The position numbers and the translations under genes are program-made. Positions 34,716 through 46,347 of a stretch of 64,000 nt of DNA are shown here, in pieces. The stretch is taken from contig CAJNDS010002706.1 in NCBI GenBank assembly GCA_905221605.1, positions 1-64,000 of the forward strand, written 5' to 3'. The notes below the pieces were generated by a model. That model worked only from the letters and a program-made list of their open reading frames with translations, had not been told where the DNA came from and did no database searches. How positions within the stretch are numbered: the first letter of the stretch is position 1; each line of letters begins with the position of its first letter. The DNA comes from Symbiodinium natans (taxonomy: Eukaryota > Sar > Dinophyceae > Suessiales > Symbiodiniaceae).

Positions 34716-36800
34716 TCAGCGAAATGCTCCGTCCTGGGGGGGCAAAGAGATGAGTGGGCCATCCGTAGGAGGGAAAGAGCTGCCCCAGGACATGCAAGCA
34801 AAGTCAACCGGCACCTTGGATCTCATTTTGAACCTTTTTTGACCGCGCCTGAAAATTTGCCGGGCCGCTGCACGCAACATGCACACGCGCAACACATATG
34901 CGCAGGCAAGATTCGTATGTATTGTGGCCTTTGTCAATCATCAAACTCTTCTCCTCAGCCAGTGAAGCCCGGGTGCAAATGCTAGCTAGTCTACAATGTC
35001 CACAGCTCGACAGTCGGCCTCTAAGTCATTCCAGCATTTTGGAGGTCCTGAAATCCACGACGGGCTGTAGACCTGTCTGGGCTTAGCTGCTTGGCAGCGC
35101 CCGCTGCTAGAACCAGGAGCTTCAGGACCGTGGCAATGAGCAACATGTTGCATCTTGCATCCATGATGCCTCCGCAAGCGCGGAAAAGCCGGCCAAGTGG
35201 CAGCTGCCTTGCTTCAAGCCAGTAGCCGCCAAGAAGGAGAAATGAAAACCTTGGACGCCAAGTATCAGGAGCAACCAGACAATCAGGCATACCTTTGACA
35301 GTCCAAGCCGCAGCCCTTTTGCTCGGAACACTTCTTCTGGCACTCTGCCAAAGTTGACAGTGTCATAGGAACGTCAGGCATGTCAAGCGGCATGAAGGAG
35401 ACCTGCTTGTCTGCGGGCTGGGCAATAGACTCTCGCGCCGAGGTTTACTGGCTCGAGCATGTTTGAGCTCTAGAACAGCTAGATGTTGCATGGGAACATC
35501 ATGATGGAACAGGAACTGCGTGTCACTGCTTGCAGCGTAGAGCCTCGCGCTCTGCACACTCCAGTGAAGACGGCACTTTTGCAGGCCCGACGTGCACTTT
35601 GGGTAGTGTGGTAGTCGTAGTTGTCGCCTGCATGGTTTGGGCCCGCCACGGCTACATGCACTCGGAGCGCAGGCCCCCATTGATGCCAGTACCCTAAGCC
35701 CGACATACTGGGTGATCACCGCCGTCTTGGATGAGAGGAACATCTCCAATTCATCCAAAGCCTTCGTGCACGATACATGTTTCGCATTCGGTGTCTTGTA
35801 ACATGCTCTTCCCCTGGCCTGAGCCAGCTTCCTGTCTGTGGGGGCTGTGCTCCAAGCAAAGTAGGCGGCCCATTTCCTTTAGCAAGAGGGAGTTGATCCA
35901 ATGAGCAAAAGGTGAACCATCTGCGGTTTCCGGCGATAAACGAACTTGTTCAACCCAGGTGTTAAGCTCATCACATCTCTAGCTCATGGCCTGGCATCCC
36001 ACCGTGTCTTGAGCTGAGGGCTCATCCTGCAAAAACCCTGACGGATGTTGGGCCATCCCATGCCCACTCTTACGCTTGCGTAGCCTGACCAGATCACCGG
36101 ATACGGTCTCGGGGGGCTACATGCGCTTGATGGAACTGCTAGGCGTAATCATATCAGCTCACAATACACGACGCTGCCGCCTTGCACGAGTGCATGGCCC
36201 TTCGGACCAGAATGCAGAGAATGTGTAGTACTAGGAACTGCTGTGGTGCTAGCCTGAGCTAGGGCCCGCTCGTGTGCTACTAGGCAATGAAGGTGCTGGG
36301 CCATGCTTTGCACGGTGCTGATGTCTGCCAAAGCCTTGAGACAAGGTGCAAATTCACGCTTGCCACGTCCAAGCTGGAGAAGCGATGCTCCTTGGATGCA
36401 GCACCTTGGACGGCTCAAAAACTTAAGCACAACCTCGCACGGTATATCAGGTCCAGGAGATGTTGCTAAGAACCGCAGCGAGTGCCGAGTAAGACGCGTC
36501 TCAAAAACTGCTCCATGTCGAGCGTGCTTCTCCTTCAGTGTTCAAGTTCATCCATGCGACCAGCTTGTAAAAGGGAGGGAACGAAGCCTTCGAAGGACTG
36601 AGGTCCAGGCCTTGAAGCCACCAAGGCCAGGCCATCATCAGTCAAGGCAGCCGTGGAGGGATCGGATGTTCCCTCGCCTGGTGCTGCAAAGCAACGTGCC
36701 ACATGACTTGATGCACGGAACATTTGCTGCATTCATTTCTCTAAGTTCAGGAGAACCTGAGCTTCATGCAGGTGTTGGTGTACAAACAGCAGCCATCTGA
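34716..36800 (-). CDS. Scattered exon-like frames, unassigned
   Basis: Minus-strand stretches of 20-60 codons look coded but cannot be joined: about 36730-36540 (MQQMFRASSHVARCFAAPGE, then STAALTDDGLALVAS), about 36370-36240 (CLKALADISTVQSMAQHLHC), about 35758-35690 (ELEMFLSSKTAVITQYVGLR), about 35345-35290 (ECQKKCSEQKGCGLDCQR, four cysteines) and about 34830-34730 (RSKVPVDFACMSWGSSFPP). The recurrent cysteines resemble those in the region further right. No family is recognised and gene boundaries are unknown. Confidence 0.25.
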
Positions 36801-36939
36801 CGCAGCGCGGCTCTTGCAATGAGGCCTTCGCGCACACGTGCAGCAAGATCTTCCCTGTAACACAAAAGTAACACAAAAGTAACCGACTTGCACGACTAGC
36901 CAAGATTCTTCGGCATGTCCTGGGCAGATTTGGCATGGT

Positions 36940-37440
36940 TGCACAGGGGAGCAAATATAGGTCACCAAAGCATGGAGTCAGCTTGGAATCTTTAATCCAG
37001 GTTCCGTGTATGTGGGTGTACTCAGGATATCCAGCGGGCACCACGGCTTGAGGGACACTCCATTCACCACGCCTCTCAGCACGTCTTTTTGGCTTTCACA
37101 GAATCAGCCAAGGACTTCTTGCCTGGAATGAAGCACTGGTCACAGGCTCCATTGTAGCTCCGTGTGCCTCGAGAGGACAGTACTCACACTCCACTCAGGT
37201 TCGCAGTACACCAGCCGTGCGTGCTCTGCCCCAAGCACGGGGCAGTATGGTCCATGACCATCAACCGGTTGACATGTCCAGCTGGTTCCTTTCCTTTGCA
37301 AGTGACTGCACGTCAGAAGCTGCGAGAAAGTCCGTCGTCCCCACCCTGCAGCTAATGTAAAAGCCATCCTTGCGTTTTCGGACAAGCAATTCAAGATACT
37401 TCGCTGCAGGCTTTGTCGCGGGACTCTTCACGGACTTTTC
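36940..37440 (-). CDS. Small Cys/Trp-containing exons, unassigned
   Basis: Protein-like stretches at about 37440-37330 (SPATKPAAKYLELLVRKRKD then GFYISC), about 37300-37150 (GTSWTCQPVDGHGPYCPVLG then YCEPEW), about 37130-37075 (CFIPGKKSLADSVKAKKTC and stop) and about 37070-36940 (GEWSVPQAVVPAGYPEYTHI then HGTWIKDSKLTPCFGD). They lie in different frames separated by short spacers. Each carries a Trp near one or two cysteines. No family recognised; they may belong to one gene with the exons at 38.0-39.4 kb. Confidence 0.3.
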
Positions 37441-38062
37441 TGGCATAGGCACTCCAGGATTTTCTGGGGTTGGCAGTCCAGATTAGCACGGGAGGGGTTG
37501 ACTTAACACCTAGCATCCCCCCACACCGGGTGGGGAACGAAGCAGAGCCATGAGGAACCAGGCCTATGCGTCAAAGCATAAAGCATGGCAAGATCTTCAG
37601 TGTTCGCGAGCCACAAGCTTCATAAGTAGTACCGCGGGCGAACTTGTTCTCATGCCCGCCAGCCAGGCTGCTGCGAGCAGCACGCGCCGTCCATTGATGT
37701 TAGCGACTCCAACATCAGCCATGCAGAACAAGGCATGAGTGACTGACTCATCAAACTGTCATGAACATCGTCAAGATTCGAAAGAGGGCACGGTCTTTCG
37801 AGCGTTTCGGTATCGACCAGTTCGTGGCTCTTCAAAGCACCGGGAATGCCGAGGGCATAGGCAACCTTGGCAAACAAAAAACCTGCAGAGGTTGCAAAAG
37901 CTTGAGCCGCTGCGGATCACTCCGGAGCCCAAGGCTCAAGCCATCTCGATGCGTCTCTCATTTGCTCTTGGATCACAACGACCGTGCCAGAAGGCCAGTC
38001 CTCGGACTTTGAACTGATTGTTAAGGTCAATGACGTCGAGATGACTTAGCGACAGCATCAAA

Positions 38063-39360
38063 CTACTGCAGGCCATACACGCAGAGCCACAGTCCCATAT
38101 ATAATCCCGTAATTTGGGTGTGCACTTTTTGTTGGCTGGGCTCCGAGGTATGTCTCCTTTCCACTTGCCAAGAAGTCCTTGCACTTGTCGACCTGATAGC
38201 GGACCAACACACCCCGACGATCCAACTCAGAGTTACTCCTGCTTGCTCATTTCGACTGGACCTCGCAGTTCGCTTCACAGGCAGGATGAATGTCGAACTC
38301 AATGCCTAGGAAGGGCCGTGCTCAATCTTTCGGCACTACGAACGCTCGACGGTTAAATTTCTGGGCCTAGCCGCAATAGTCCACAGTTTTTGTCTTGCCG
38401 TCCAGCGTAAACTGCCGTTTGTACTGGCCTTGGGAGCAATGAAGCCTAGCACTAACACCACCGTGCATAAGTATGGGTGAGTCGCTGTTCGTGCAGTTCA
38501 TTCGAAAATCGAGCCAATCTTTGCATTTACGCTTGCCGCAGTCCTCCCGAGTAATTCCGACCTCTGCCACGCGAAGCTCACAGAAGCTGATTCATCCAAA
38601 CAAGTAAGTCGCACGAAACTAGGCGAAGCCAAGATGCAATGTCATCCCATTTCACCACCTTTGCCTTGCCATAGGTGTACACGCATTCTTGCTCCCCCGA
38701 TGGATCGGAGCCTGGCAAGGTCGACTGCAAAGTGGCTGCTCCGGCTGCTCCTCTTTGTCCTCCTAAGCTTCGCAATGCCTCGCATCTCCTAGCATGCTTT
38801 GATCTACTCGTGCTCCGCGCTCTTCCGCGTGCACCGCTGCGTTGCAGTGGCTGCCTGGGTTTGTGCTCTGCGCCGTGAAGCCGTTCGGACAAAGCCCACC
38901 TGCCCGAAGTCACAAACAGCAAGTCAAGAAAGAAACCGGTGCAATTGCCTTTGATGATGGTCTTGTCCGCAGTCGATTTTAAGCAGCTTGGATTTGGCTC
39001 TTTCTTCGAGCCCTTCCTTATGCGAGCGCACGAACGATAGTTTTCAGGTATGTCACTCCATTGCAAATGGAAAGTTGCAGACCAGGAACTTGTCCCAGGT
39101 GAGATTGGGACACCAGTTGCCTGTAAACTTACGATGTCAAGGTGATATGCTGCTGGACATTACTGAAAACACGTAGCAGACAAGGTGCCGAGAGACAGCC
39201 AGGAGTAGGGCATGTGCCGCGGGAAGCGCACATCACAATGCAAGTTCTTGGTTTTGTCGGGATGGAGGGAGCACAAGCACCAATGGTTGCACTTGGGCTG
39301 GATGCCGAGCCGCTGTGCACGGTGCAATGCCGACGAAGTTGCCCTGAGCTTCCGCAGTGA
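38063..39360 (-). CDS. Cluster of small exons with a recurring Trp...Cys pattern
   Basis: At least five short protein-like exons: about 39350-39190 (GIQPKCNHWCLCSLHPDKTK then NLHCDVRF), about 39110-39055 (FTGNWCPNLTWDKFLVCNF), about 38990-38880 (GNCTGFFLDLLFVTSG), about 38730-38580 (CVYTYGKAKVVKWDDIASWL then RLVSCDLLVW), 38570-38367 (DCGKRKCKDWLDFRMNCTNS, GGVSARLHCSQGQYKRQFTL, then YCG and stop), and about 38184-38063 (ANKKCTPKLRDYIWDCGSAC). Several share a Trp, an aromatic or aliphatic residue a few positions later, and then a Cys. This looks like an expanded cysteine-rich repeat, perhaps of a secreted or surface protein, but I see no signal peptide and cannot name a family. Confidence 0.35.
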
Positions 39361-39826
39361 TTGTCATGCCAACAACTTGGCAGCCTACGGCCTACGGTGG
39401 GTTAAAGCAAAACAAGGCTGCGATGAGAAACGGTAGCTCTCTGCGAGCTGTGTCTAGCACCAATGTCAAGTCCCCGCTCGGGCACATTCTTATCTGGAGT
39501 TGGCGTCAAAACTTATTGTTTAGGCCTTTCATGTTTTAGAATTAGCACACCCACAATCGTTTTGCAGGATTTTCACCTACCGCACAACAAGCTGCTTCTG
39601 GGGAGTCTTGCCTATCCGACACACCCTGGACGAACCCCCCTGCGCAGCGCGCGCCCCATTTTAGGACAATTCAGTGGTAAGACGCTGCATCCAGTTGCAC
39701 ATCCCTTTCTCGTTCCGGCGTGAAGGTTCAGTGGCCCCTTATTATGTTGCCCCCATATTATCACATCTCCTCTCTCTCTCCCTCTCCGTGTCCATCCCTA
39801 CACTTCGTCATCCCTTTAGGGAGTAT

Positions 39827-41379
39827 TCAGGGTGACTTTCCTTCACGTGCCTTGTCCGCGATCATTGGCAGCTGAGCTGGATTTGTTGCCTTCCCCCAGT
39901 CGTAGGTCACGAAAGCACCAAACTCACCCTGCAAGGCATCTGACCTGTGCAGAATTGTGCTCGGGTTCTTGATCCTGAATCGGTGAGCCGTGATCGCATC
40001 AACATGATACTTGCGACTTGTTCTGATCGGGCTCTGCAAATGCTCCGTCAAAATCTCGGTATGCACGTACTTGATCGCACCAGCCAGATCAGCAATGTCG
40101 TCATCCTCCATTGGATGGGTGTCAACTGCAGCTGCTGCCATGCATCGGTACACGTCGAAGGACATTGGCTTGTCAAGCAGGGTCGGGGATTCCTTCAGCG
40201 CTATGGATTGGGGCTGGGTGGCCACAGCTGCTGCAGGGGGCGGATGCGTATCGGCGTTTGCAGGCGGCTTTGAGGTTGCAAGAGCTGCGAGAATCGCCAG
40301 TTCATGTGCAGAAGGGCACTCGTTGAAGTGCCCGCCGCAGAACCGACCTTGAGGACACAAGTTGTGAGTGGAGGACAAGCGAGAGAGACAAGTGGAGGAC
40401 AACCCAAAGTCTCTTCCTCCTCCAGTCCTCTAACCTCTTCAGCCGACTGAGGCTCCGACAGTGGACATGGCCAAGGGCACCGCAACCGAGTCCGGGACAA
40501 GAAGGATCGTAGAAACACCGCTGTGTCTGTGAGGATTCGCAGGGGCACTTCATGCTGTGACTGCTATGGCCTCGGACCACGTCTGTCTGTAGGAGTCGTC
40601 AACTTACTTGGCTACGGGATACGACGCTTCTCCCAACCAAAACCCTCTGAGCATCAGCCCTGCTCTTCCTTCCATCTTGGGTCTTAGGTCCGTTGCATTC
40701 CGTTGCCATCTGAGGACTGGGCCCGCATGGGGCAGCTTGGTCTTGTGGTCCCCCAGAATCAAGCTTGGAGTGTCGGTCGATGGCTTGTTGGCCTTCTCCT
40801 TCTTCTCCTTCTTCGGAGGAGCTTCATGAGGAGCCTTATCTTCCTTCGGCTCCGATGTCTGTGGAGCTGGGCAGTCTGCAAACTCGCCCGAACCACAGAA
40901 TCGGCAGTTCGTCTTTCCTTCAGCTCCGCATCCAAGTCCAGGGCAGGTCTCATCATAAAAGCACTTCAGCCCAGATTTGCTACAATCGCATTTTTTGCCT
41001 GCGAGAGGAACCCACTCACCCAACACATCCATGGCAAGACTCAGTCTGAATCAAACTCTGATGACCCAGCCTGCCGCAAACGATGGAGCGTGCCATAGAA
41101 CTGTCGCGAATATCCAGCACAGCATGGCGTCTTTGGCTGCTAGCAGGTGCTGAATGTGCTGTGGGACAGTCTCTGGTAGAAGTTCGGAGTGGGGCAGAGC
41201 ATGCAGGGCCGGACAGGGCCTGAAGGGGACGTAAGAAAGGCATCTGACCCGAACATCTCCATCACGTGCAACACATTGCGGCGCCTTCCAAAATATTTGC
41301 CATGAGAGGAATCTGATTGAATGAGCCGGGACAGAGAAGCGACAAGCCGCCCAACCGCATAGTCAGCACTCGACGCCAT
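39827..41379 (-). CDS. Protein with two eight-cysteine modules
   Basis: A plausible complete gene: ATG at 41379 (MASSADYAVGRLVASLSRLI), then intron, then an exon from about 41014 with module 1 (CDCSKSGLKCFYDETCPGLG, CGAEGKTNC, RFCGSGEFADCP) and a Lys/Glu/Pro linker, then an exon to 40460 with module 2 (CPCESSQTQRCFYDPSCPGL, GCGALGHVHC), completed across a 112-bp GT-AG intron (40348-40459) by RFCGGHFNECP. The final exon ends at a stop at 39827 after a His/Arg-rich stretch and DWGKATNPAQLPMIADKARE. Consensus: C-x-C-x6/7-C-x5-C-x4-C-x7-C-x2-C-x6/7-C with invariant CFYD and CPGLGCGA. The spacing suits zinc binding or disulfides. No signal peptide is evident and I do not recognise the family. Confidence 0.55.
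40348..40459 (-). other. GT-AG intron flanked by a GTCGG direct repeat
   Basis: Removing this 112-bp segment joins CACT to GTCGGTTC and restores HCRFCG, the same sequence as in the first module of the protein. The donor side starts GTCGGAGC and the base run after the acceptor is GTCGGTTC, so both junctions share GTCGG. Duplicated junction sequence of this kind is expected if the intron arose by insertion. Confidence 0.6.
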
Positions 41380-41399
41380 ATGCCCTGATCATACTGCTG

Positions 41400-42745
41400 A
41401 ATGCTTGGAGGCATTCGTCTGCGTTGAGCAAGATCACACATTTTTCCGATGTCGCCCTATTGCTTGGAAGTGGATGCTGCGATCTCGTCTCGCAATCTTC
41501 TCACTGCTGCATCGTCGCCTTAGAACCCAGGCATGCAAATGTCATGCTGATTCAAGGGCTGCTGCTTCAACCGAATTTAGCCCCATATATTTCACACATG
41601 CTAGAATGGAGGCCGGCCTTCATGCCTTAAATGCTCACAAAAATGCCCCACGAGCGCTACCAGAAGGCCCTTAGCCTAAATGCCTCTTCTCTACTCTCAA
41701 GTCACCCTCACATCCAGAAGCAGAGAATGTGGAATGTGGACTGTGGAAAGCCCGTCTCGCATGTAAATTGCAGACACCTGCACAGCACCAGAAATTCCGA
41801 CCGTAGAACGAAGACCTGCCCTACGCTGCAAATCGGCATCAGCACGTCAGATAACCGCTATCAGCGCATGGGTCAAACTGTCAAGTCATGAGTCATGAGC
41901 CATTTTCAAGCCTTGTAGGACCCTTGAAGCCTCGGGTACAAGGGAACATGGCCGGGCACCGTGGGTGCGGAGTGCTACCCATCAACTACTCCAAGTGCAA
42001 TAAGCACTCGTCATGGAGGCCCATAGCACACGCAGCGTGCGCATGTCTGGGGAAGAATTTGGACCATACCATGCACAATACAAGCCGCAGGACACATAAA
42101 CAACACAATGAGTAAATTACAACGCAATACAACTCAGCACACAGCACTGTGCAGTACAATCACCACAAGCACAAGACCACACCATAGTGATAATACATTA
42201 AAAGCATTCCGGCTGACATCTCCTTCACCTATTTAACTGGTTGTGGTCCAAGTATAGACACCGAGGAAGCGAGGTAAGTATACACCCAACGGTTCTCGGG
42301 ACAGTCGAAGCAGGATTGCGTCCCAGTTTGGGAAGCAGCACGGTGGGCACAGCCCGGGCTGAATCATCTGGACTTGGACCAGTTGGATCATACGCTCATA
42401 CTCGGCAATAAACTCGTTCGTCTTCTTTTGAGAAATTGAGAAACAAGGACAAAACGGACGGCCCCTGGCAGAGGCCCTGTGCTTCTCAAGATTCTGGTTC
42501 AGAAAGGAAACAAGACTTCTCCGCTCCGCTGGCTGGCCACAAGAGGGTCGAAACCGCGACTAGGTTTGCAAGGGCGGGTGGGTGGTAAAGTCTGGGTCTT
42601 ATGCAATATTTATTTCCGTAGGGAATCTGAGAAATAGTTGGGAGTTGGAACTGCGAATAAACTGAGAAATATTTGAGAATTGGAGCTCAGAGAATCTCAG
42701 AAGATGTGTGCAAATCTGTGTGGCCGGAAAACTGCCACAGATGTC
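41400..42745. other. No gene seen
   Basis: Short frames only. Around 42625-42700 two related A/G-rich phrases recur (CTGAGAAATA followed by TTGGGAGTTGG or TTGAGAATTGG), a short imperfect repeat. The 3' exons of the TPR gene could lie within 42200-42745 but I cannot identify them. Confidence 0.35.
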
Positions 42746-45330
42746 TCACAGATTTTTCACAGACTTTGCAGAAGGTAGGGGGGCAGGGGCAGGTGGGCAG
42801 GCTTCTTGCCTCCAAGATGCGGGTGCAGGCAGCAGACTCAAGCTTCCCGACCTGGCCGAAAGGCAACCCGCAATCAGTTGGAAAGCCGTTACAACACGAA
42901 TGTATGTCATGGATGCCTCCTCGGCCGCTTCGTCAAAGCGTTGCAGTCGGAGCAAAGCCACAGCGCGTCTGTACCGGGCCTTTCCATCACTGCCATCAAC
43001 CTCGAAGACACAAGACACGGTTCACTCTGGCTCCCTTTCACCTAAACCTTTGACCATCTGCCTGGCTCCGCCAAGCTGTGCAGGTCTACTTACTCTACCT
43101 AGCAGCTTCAAGATGCCCATGATGTTCCACATCCATGTTTCATTGGACTTTGTACTTTGGGCTTGACTCGTGTCGGACTTACCTCTGCCGAGTGCATGTT
43201 GCTGGGCGGTGACCTTTCTCTCGCAGGGGGGTCAGAGCCTACTGCATTTCCTTACAAGAAGGAAGATGCCGCGTGCTGACAGGCAACTTGCAAAGCTTCA
43301 TCAGCACTGGCCACCGCATCGGCGAAGTCACCAAGCTGAATCTGAGCAGCCGCCAAGTTGCGATGAAGATCTGCCCGAAGCCGAGACCTAACACCGACTA
43401 CACAGCTCAGGACACGCTAGTCACAGCCGCTGCGTTGAAGCTTTGAATTCCGACGGCATATTTTCCGGTTCTGTTTTTCCCCTTGTTCCTCTTTGCCAGC
43501 CCAGCGCCCCACCGACGATGTTCGGGGTTCATCGGGCCTTTAGCGACGATGCTGAGAACACCCTTTTTGCATCCCTTGTGCCGCTTGGCCAGTGTGTGTG
43601 CGATGCCTACGACACTTGCGCATGACAGACTGGAATCCGAAAATCAACGACTCTTCCTAAACAGCACTATGCGTTGTCTGCTGCGCAAGACTCACGCGCA
43701 CAATGGAAGTTCTGAAAAAGACTGCGTACCTGTTCACGCCTTTTCAGCTATCAATACCAACGAAGCATTGCGGGCGCCCACGGCGACCGCGAAGTGATAT
43801 GGCCCCAATTGCCTCACAGCCCCACTTGCCCCACTGCAGATTTCCTCTCCCCCCATCCCCCTCCGTCCTGGAGGTGGGGGAAGTGGTGGGAAAAGGCGGA
43901 AATGGGGAACGTCGGGGAGTGGGGCAAGCGGGGGCAAGCCAACCACAAGTCTCCCCCAGACTTGCGGCTGGAGCCAGAGCCGCACCATGGGTCCCTGCTG
44001 GGGCCATCTTCGTGCTCCCCAACCACAACTCTGCCTCAATCCAGGCTGTCTTTGAGGCAGACTTGTGGCTGCAGCCAGAACCGCATCATAGGTCCCCCCC
44101 TTTTTCCTCCCACCTTGCAAGAAGGACGTTGAGAGCCGCAAGGTCCGAAAAGAAACATTTCGACAAGCTCCAGCAATCGCGCGTGAACCACGAAACTGGA
44201 CATCCCTCCACTCAAACACGAAAAGAGGATCTGTTTGGGCGAGCGAGGTACTGCTTGTCGGCCAGTGAAGTCGTCATCAGCACGGAAGCAGAGCTGGCAA
44301 GCTGCAGAGTGGAGATTCCTTGCAAGTACTTGGCACTGGCTTCCCTGGCGTGGCCTGCTCGAAGCATCTCGTTCCCCTCCACTTTCAGAGCCGATGCATC
44401 CTTCAAATTCTGAGCGATGATCTGCTTTAAGTTCCCCATGTTTCGCTGGATATCTTCATCTAAATCATACTCTTCACGATCCTTCGTGTAACCTTCTGTT
44501 GTTAAGAACGCAGAGCCCTGGTCGGAATTGAGTCGCATCGTCTTTCCTTCTTCTGTGGTCTCCTCGTTGTCAAGCTGCAAGAGGGCGGCATCTGCGTCAA
44601 AGCTTTTCCACTTATCATAGCTCTGCTCCATGGCATTGGAGGATGGCTGACAAACAGACGGGCGCTCCTTCACAGGACCCGATTGGACCTCGCGTAGGGA
44701 AGCGACACGGGAGGATTGTTCACAATGCTCGCGTTGCTTACAGGGCTTGGTCCGCGCCATTTTCCTGGCCTCTCTGCGCCAATGTGCTCGGATTTGGTTC
44801 ACTTCTTCCTCTGGCCCTGTCAGTGCATTCAAGTCAAGACCAGACGAATCCATACAGTAGTCGGTACCATCATCATCATCCAGCTCTTCCAGATCTTCGT
44901 CAAACCCCTGCCACTTTTCATATTCAGCAGCAAGCTTGTAAGCAGTGGTTGATGCGGCATCAACGTCAACTGGCTTCACTTCGACACACTCAGTGCCTGA
45001 ACCATTTGTGCCACTGAGAGTTTCTCTGCGCTCTTCCTTGGACTCTGACTCCTCTGACTCTGGCTGCCTTTGGGTTTCTGGCGGCTCTTGAAGCCGTGCA
45101 ATTGCTGCGTCGAGCAACTCACTGGGCTCTAAGCTGCGATCAATTGGCAGCGACTTTGGAAGCTTTGCGATGTCTGCCTTCTCTGCCTTCGGCCACGGAC
45201 GGTCCAAATCGGCCAGCGCAGCATCCGCGTCGAACTTCTCCCACTTGGAATACCCAACATCATGGGTGTGTCGAGCTGCTGTTTTGGATTTCTCGGAGTT
45301 CTGAAGGCTGGGGAGTGCCGGTGAAAGCAT
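42746..45330 (-). CDS. TPR co-chaperone-like protein (SPAG1/RPAP3-like)
   Basis: Exon 1 starts at ATG 45330 and encodes three copies of a motif of the type YSKWEKFDADAALADLD (residues about 27-43, 137-150 and 238-254), separated by acidic disordered linkers, then a TPR-type helix pair (ALKVEGNEMLRAGHAREASA then KYLQGI). Exon 2 (43387-43288) reads ADLHRNLAAAQIQLGDFADA then VASADEALQ. Exon 3 (from 43000) reads VDGSDGKARYRRAVALLRLQ then RFDEAAEEA. The three join in phase to give a standard TPR array if exon 1 ends at 44303 (GC donor) and exon 2 at 43288 (GT donor). The W-x-x-F-D motif before TPRs resembles SPAG1 and RPAP3, co-chaperones that bind HSP70/HSP90 tails in R2TP-type and dynein-arm assembly. 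The 3' end beyond about 42900 is not resolved. Confidence 0.75.
43960..44100. repeat. Imperfect direct repeat inside TPR-gene intron
   Basis: Two copies of a phrase beginning AGACTTGCGGCTGGAGCC (43962) and AGACTTGTGGCTGCAGCC (44061), each continuing through CAGA(G/A)CCGCA(C/T)CAT(G/A)GGTCC, about 99 bp apart. Both are preceded by a CCAACCACAA phrase. They lie in the 915-bp intron between exons 1 and 2 of the TPR gene. Confidence 0.7.
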
Positions 45331-46347
45331 CCTGGTGGATGCCTGAGTCAGCGAAGAAGCGGATCCTTAGATCGACCTATGACTTAACCTCCAAGATGGC
45401 TCAAGCCTCTGCCAGTTCATGTCATGCACCGCGACGATTATGGGGCCACTTTGACAATAGGACCCTTCACGATACCATGCTGCAAATGCAAGAGACGAAG
45501 GCCCCGCAGCAACACCATTGCCAAGCATGCCCTGTTGGCCGCATGGTGTGGAACAACACCTTCACAATTAAGAACTCCAACTTGCAAGCTTGCAAAGTCA
45601 ATTCTGTGGACGCTGTAGCATGTGTAGCTCGGCCGTGGCAGTACTGTTAAGCACGGCGGCTGCGGTGGAGAAACCCGCCACCAACAAAAGGCCCAAAATT
45701 GAGCTGGGCTCTCTCGAATGCGCATGCGTGCCAGGAATATCCAGGTTGCCGATGGGTGCCCTATCATGCCCTATCATACCCTACCAGCGGCATCTTTTGC
45801 TTTCGACCTCTCTTGAAGGCTTGCGAAAACACCACGGTCAGATGCCGTACAAAACGTAGGCATTCTGACGGAGTACCCTTGCAACATGATGAAGCTCCAT
45901 ACCTGCCCATCAAGCATTCATGGCAGCGCAATATATATAAATATATATATATATATCAAGCCGTGTGGCAGACGGCTGAGATCAGATGAGGCCTTTCAGC
46001 TCAGCGACTTTGGCTATCACTTCCGGCACGAGGCCAGGGTGACTTAACCAGTGGCCTCGCACTAACAACATGAGCCCAGTCTTGATTTGCAAGAAGGCAC
46101 GCCATGCTGCAGTAGTACAGCTCCTCAATTTTGTATGGAGCTGGGCCTTTGATTGGCAGGTATGGCGCGTCCGTCTCAACAACCATTCTTTCCTGTGCGG
46201 CCAGGGAAAAACAACTCTAGCCGACTGCTCACGTTGCACAAGGTCTGTGCAGCCTGCCAGGTAGTATCGCAACATGGCAGCGCGGTCTCTACTTTAGGCT
46301 GCAACTGTTCTATCTTGACTTTTCGATAGACTTATAATTACTTCTCA
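45331..46347. other. Intergenic; (TA)n run near 45930-45957
   Basis: Region between the TPR gene ATG and the stop of the OPR-pseudouridine synthase gene. It contains a short TA microsatellite at about 45930-45957 and no frame that I would call a gene. Confidence 0.45.

Noticed and set aside
36871-36895. Short duplication of GTAACACAAAA
   Set aside because: Only two copies of an 11-base phrase; too small to call a repeat element.
43703-44413. 236-codon plus-strand frame opposite the TPR gene
   Set aside because: It crosses the GC-rich intron and the conserved TPR exon on the other strand, and its composition is Pro/Ser-rich without pattern.
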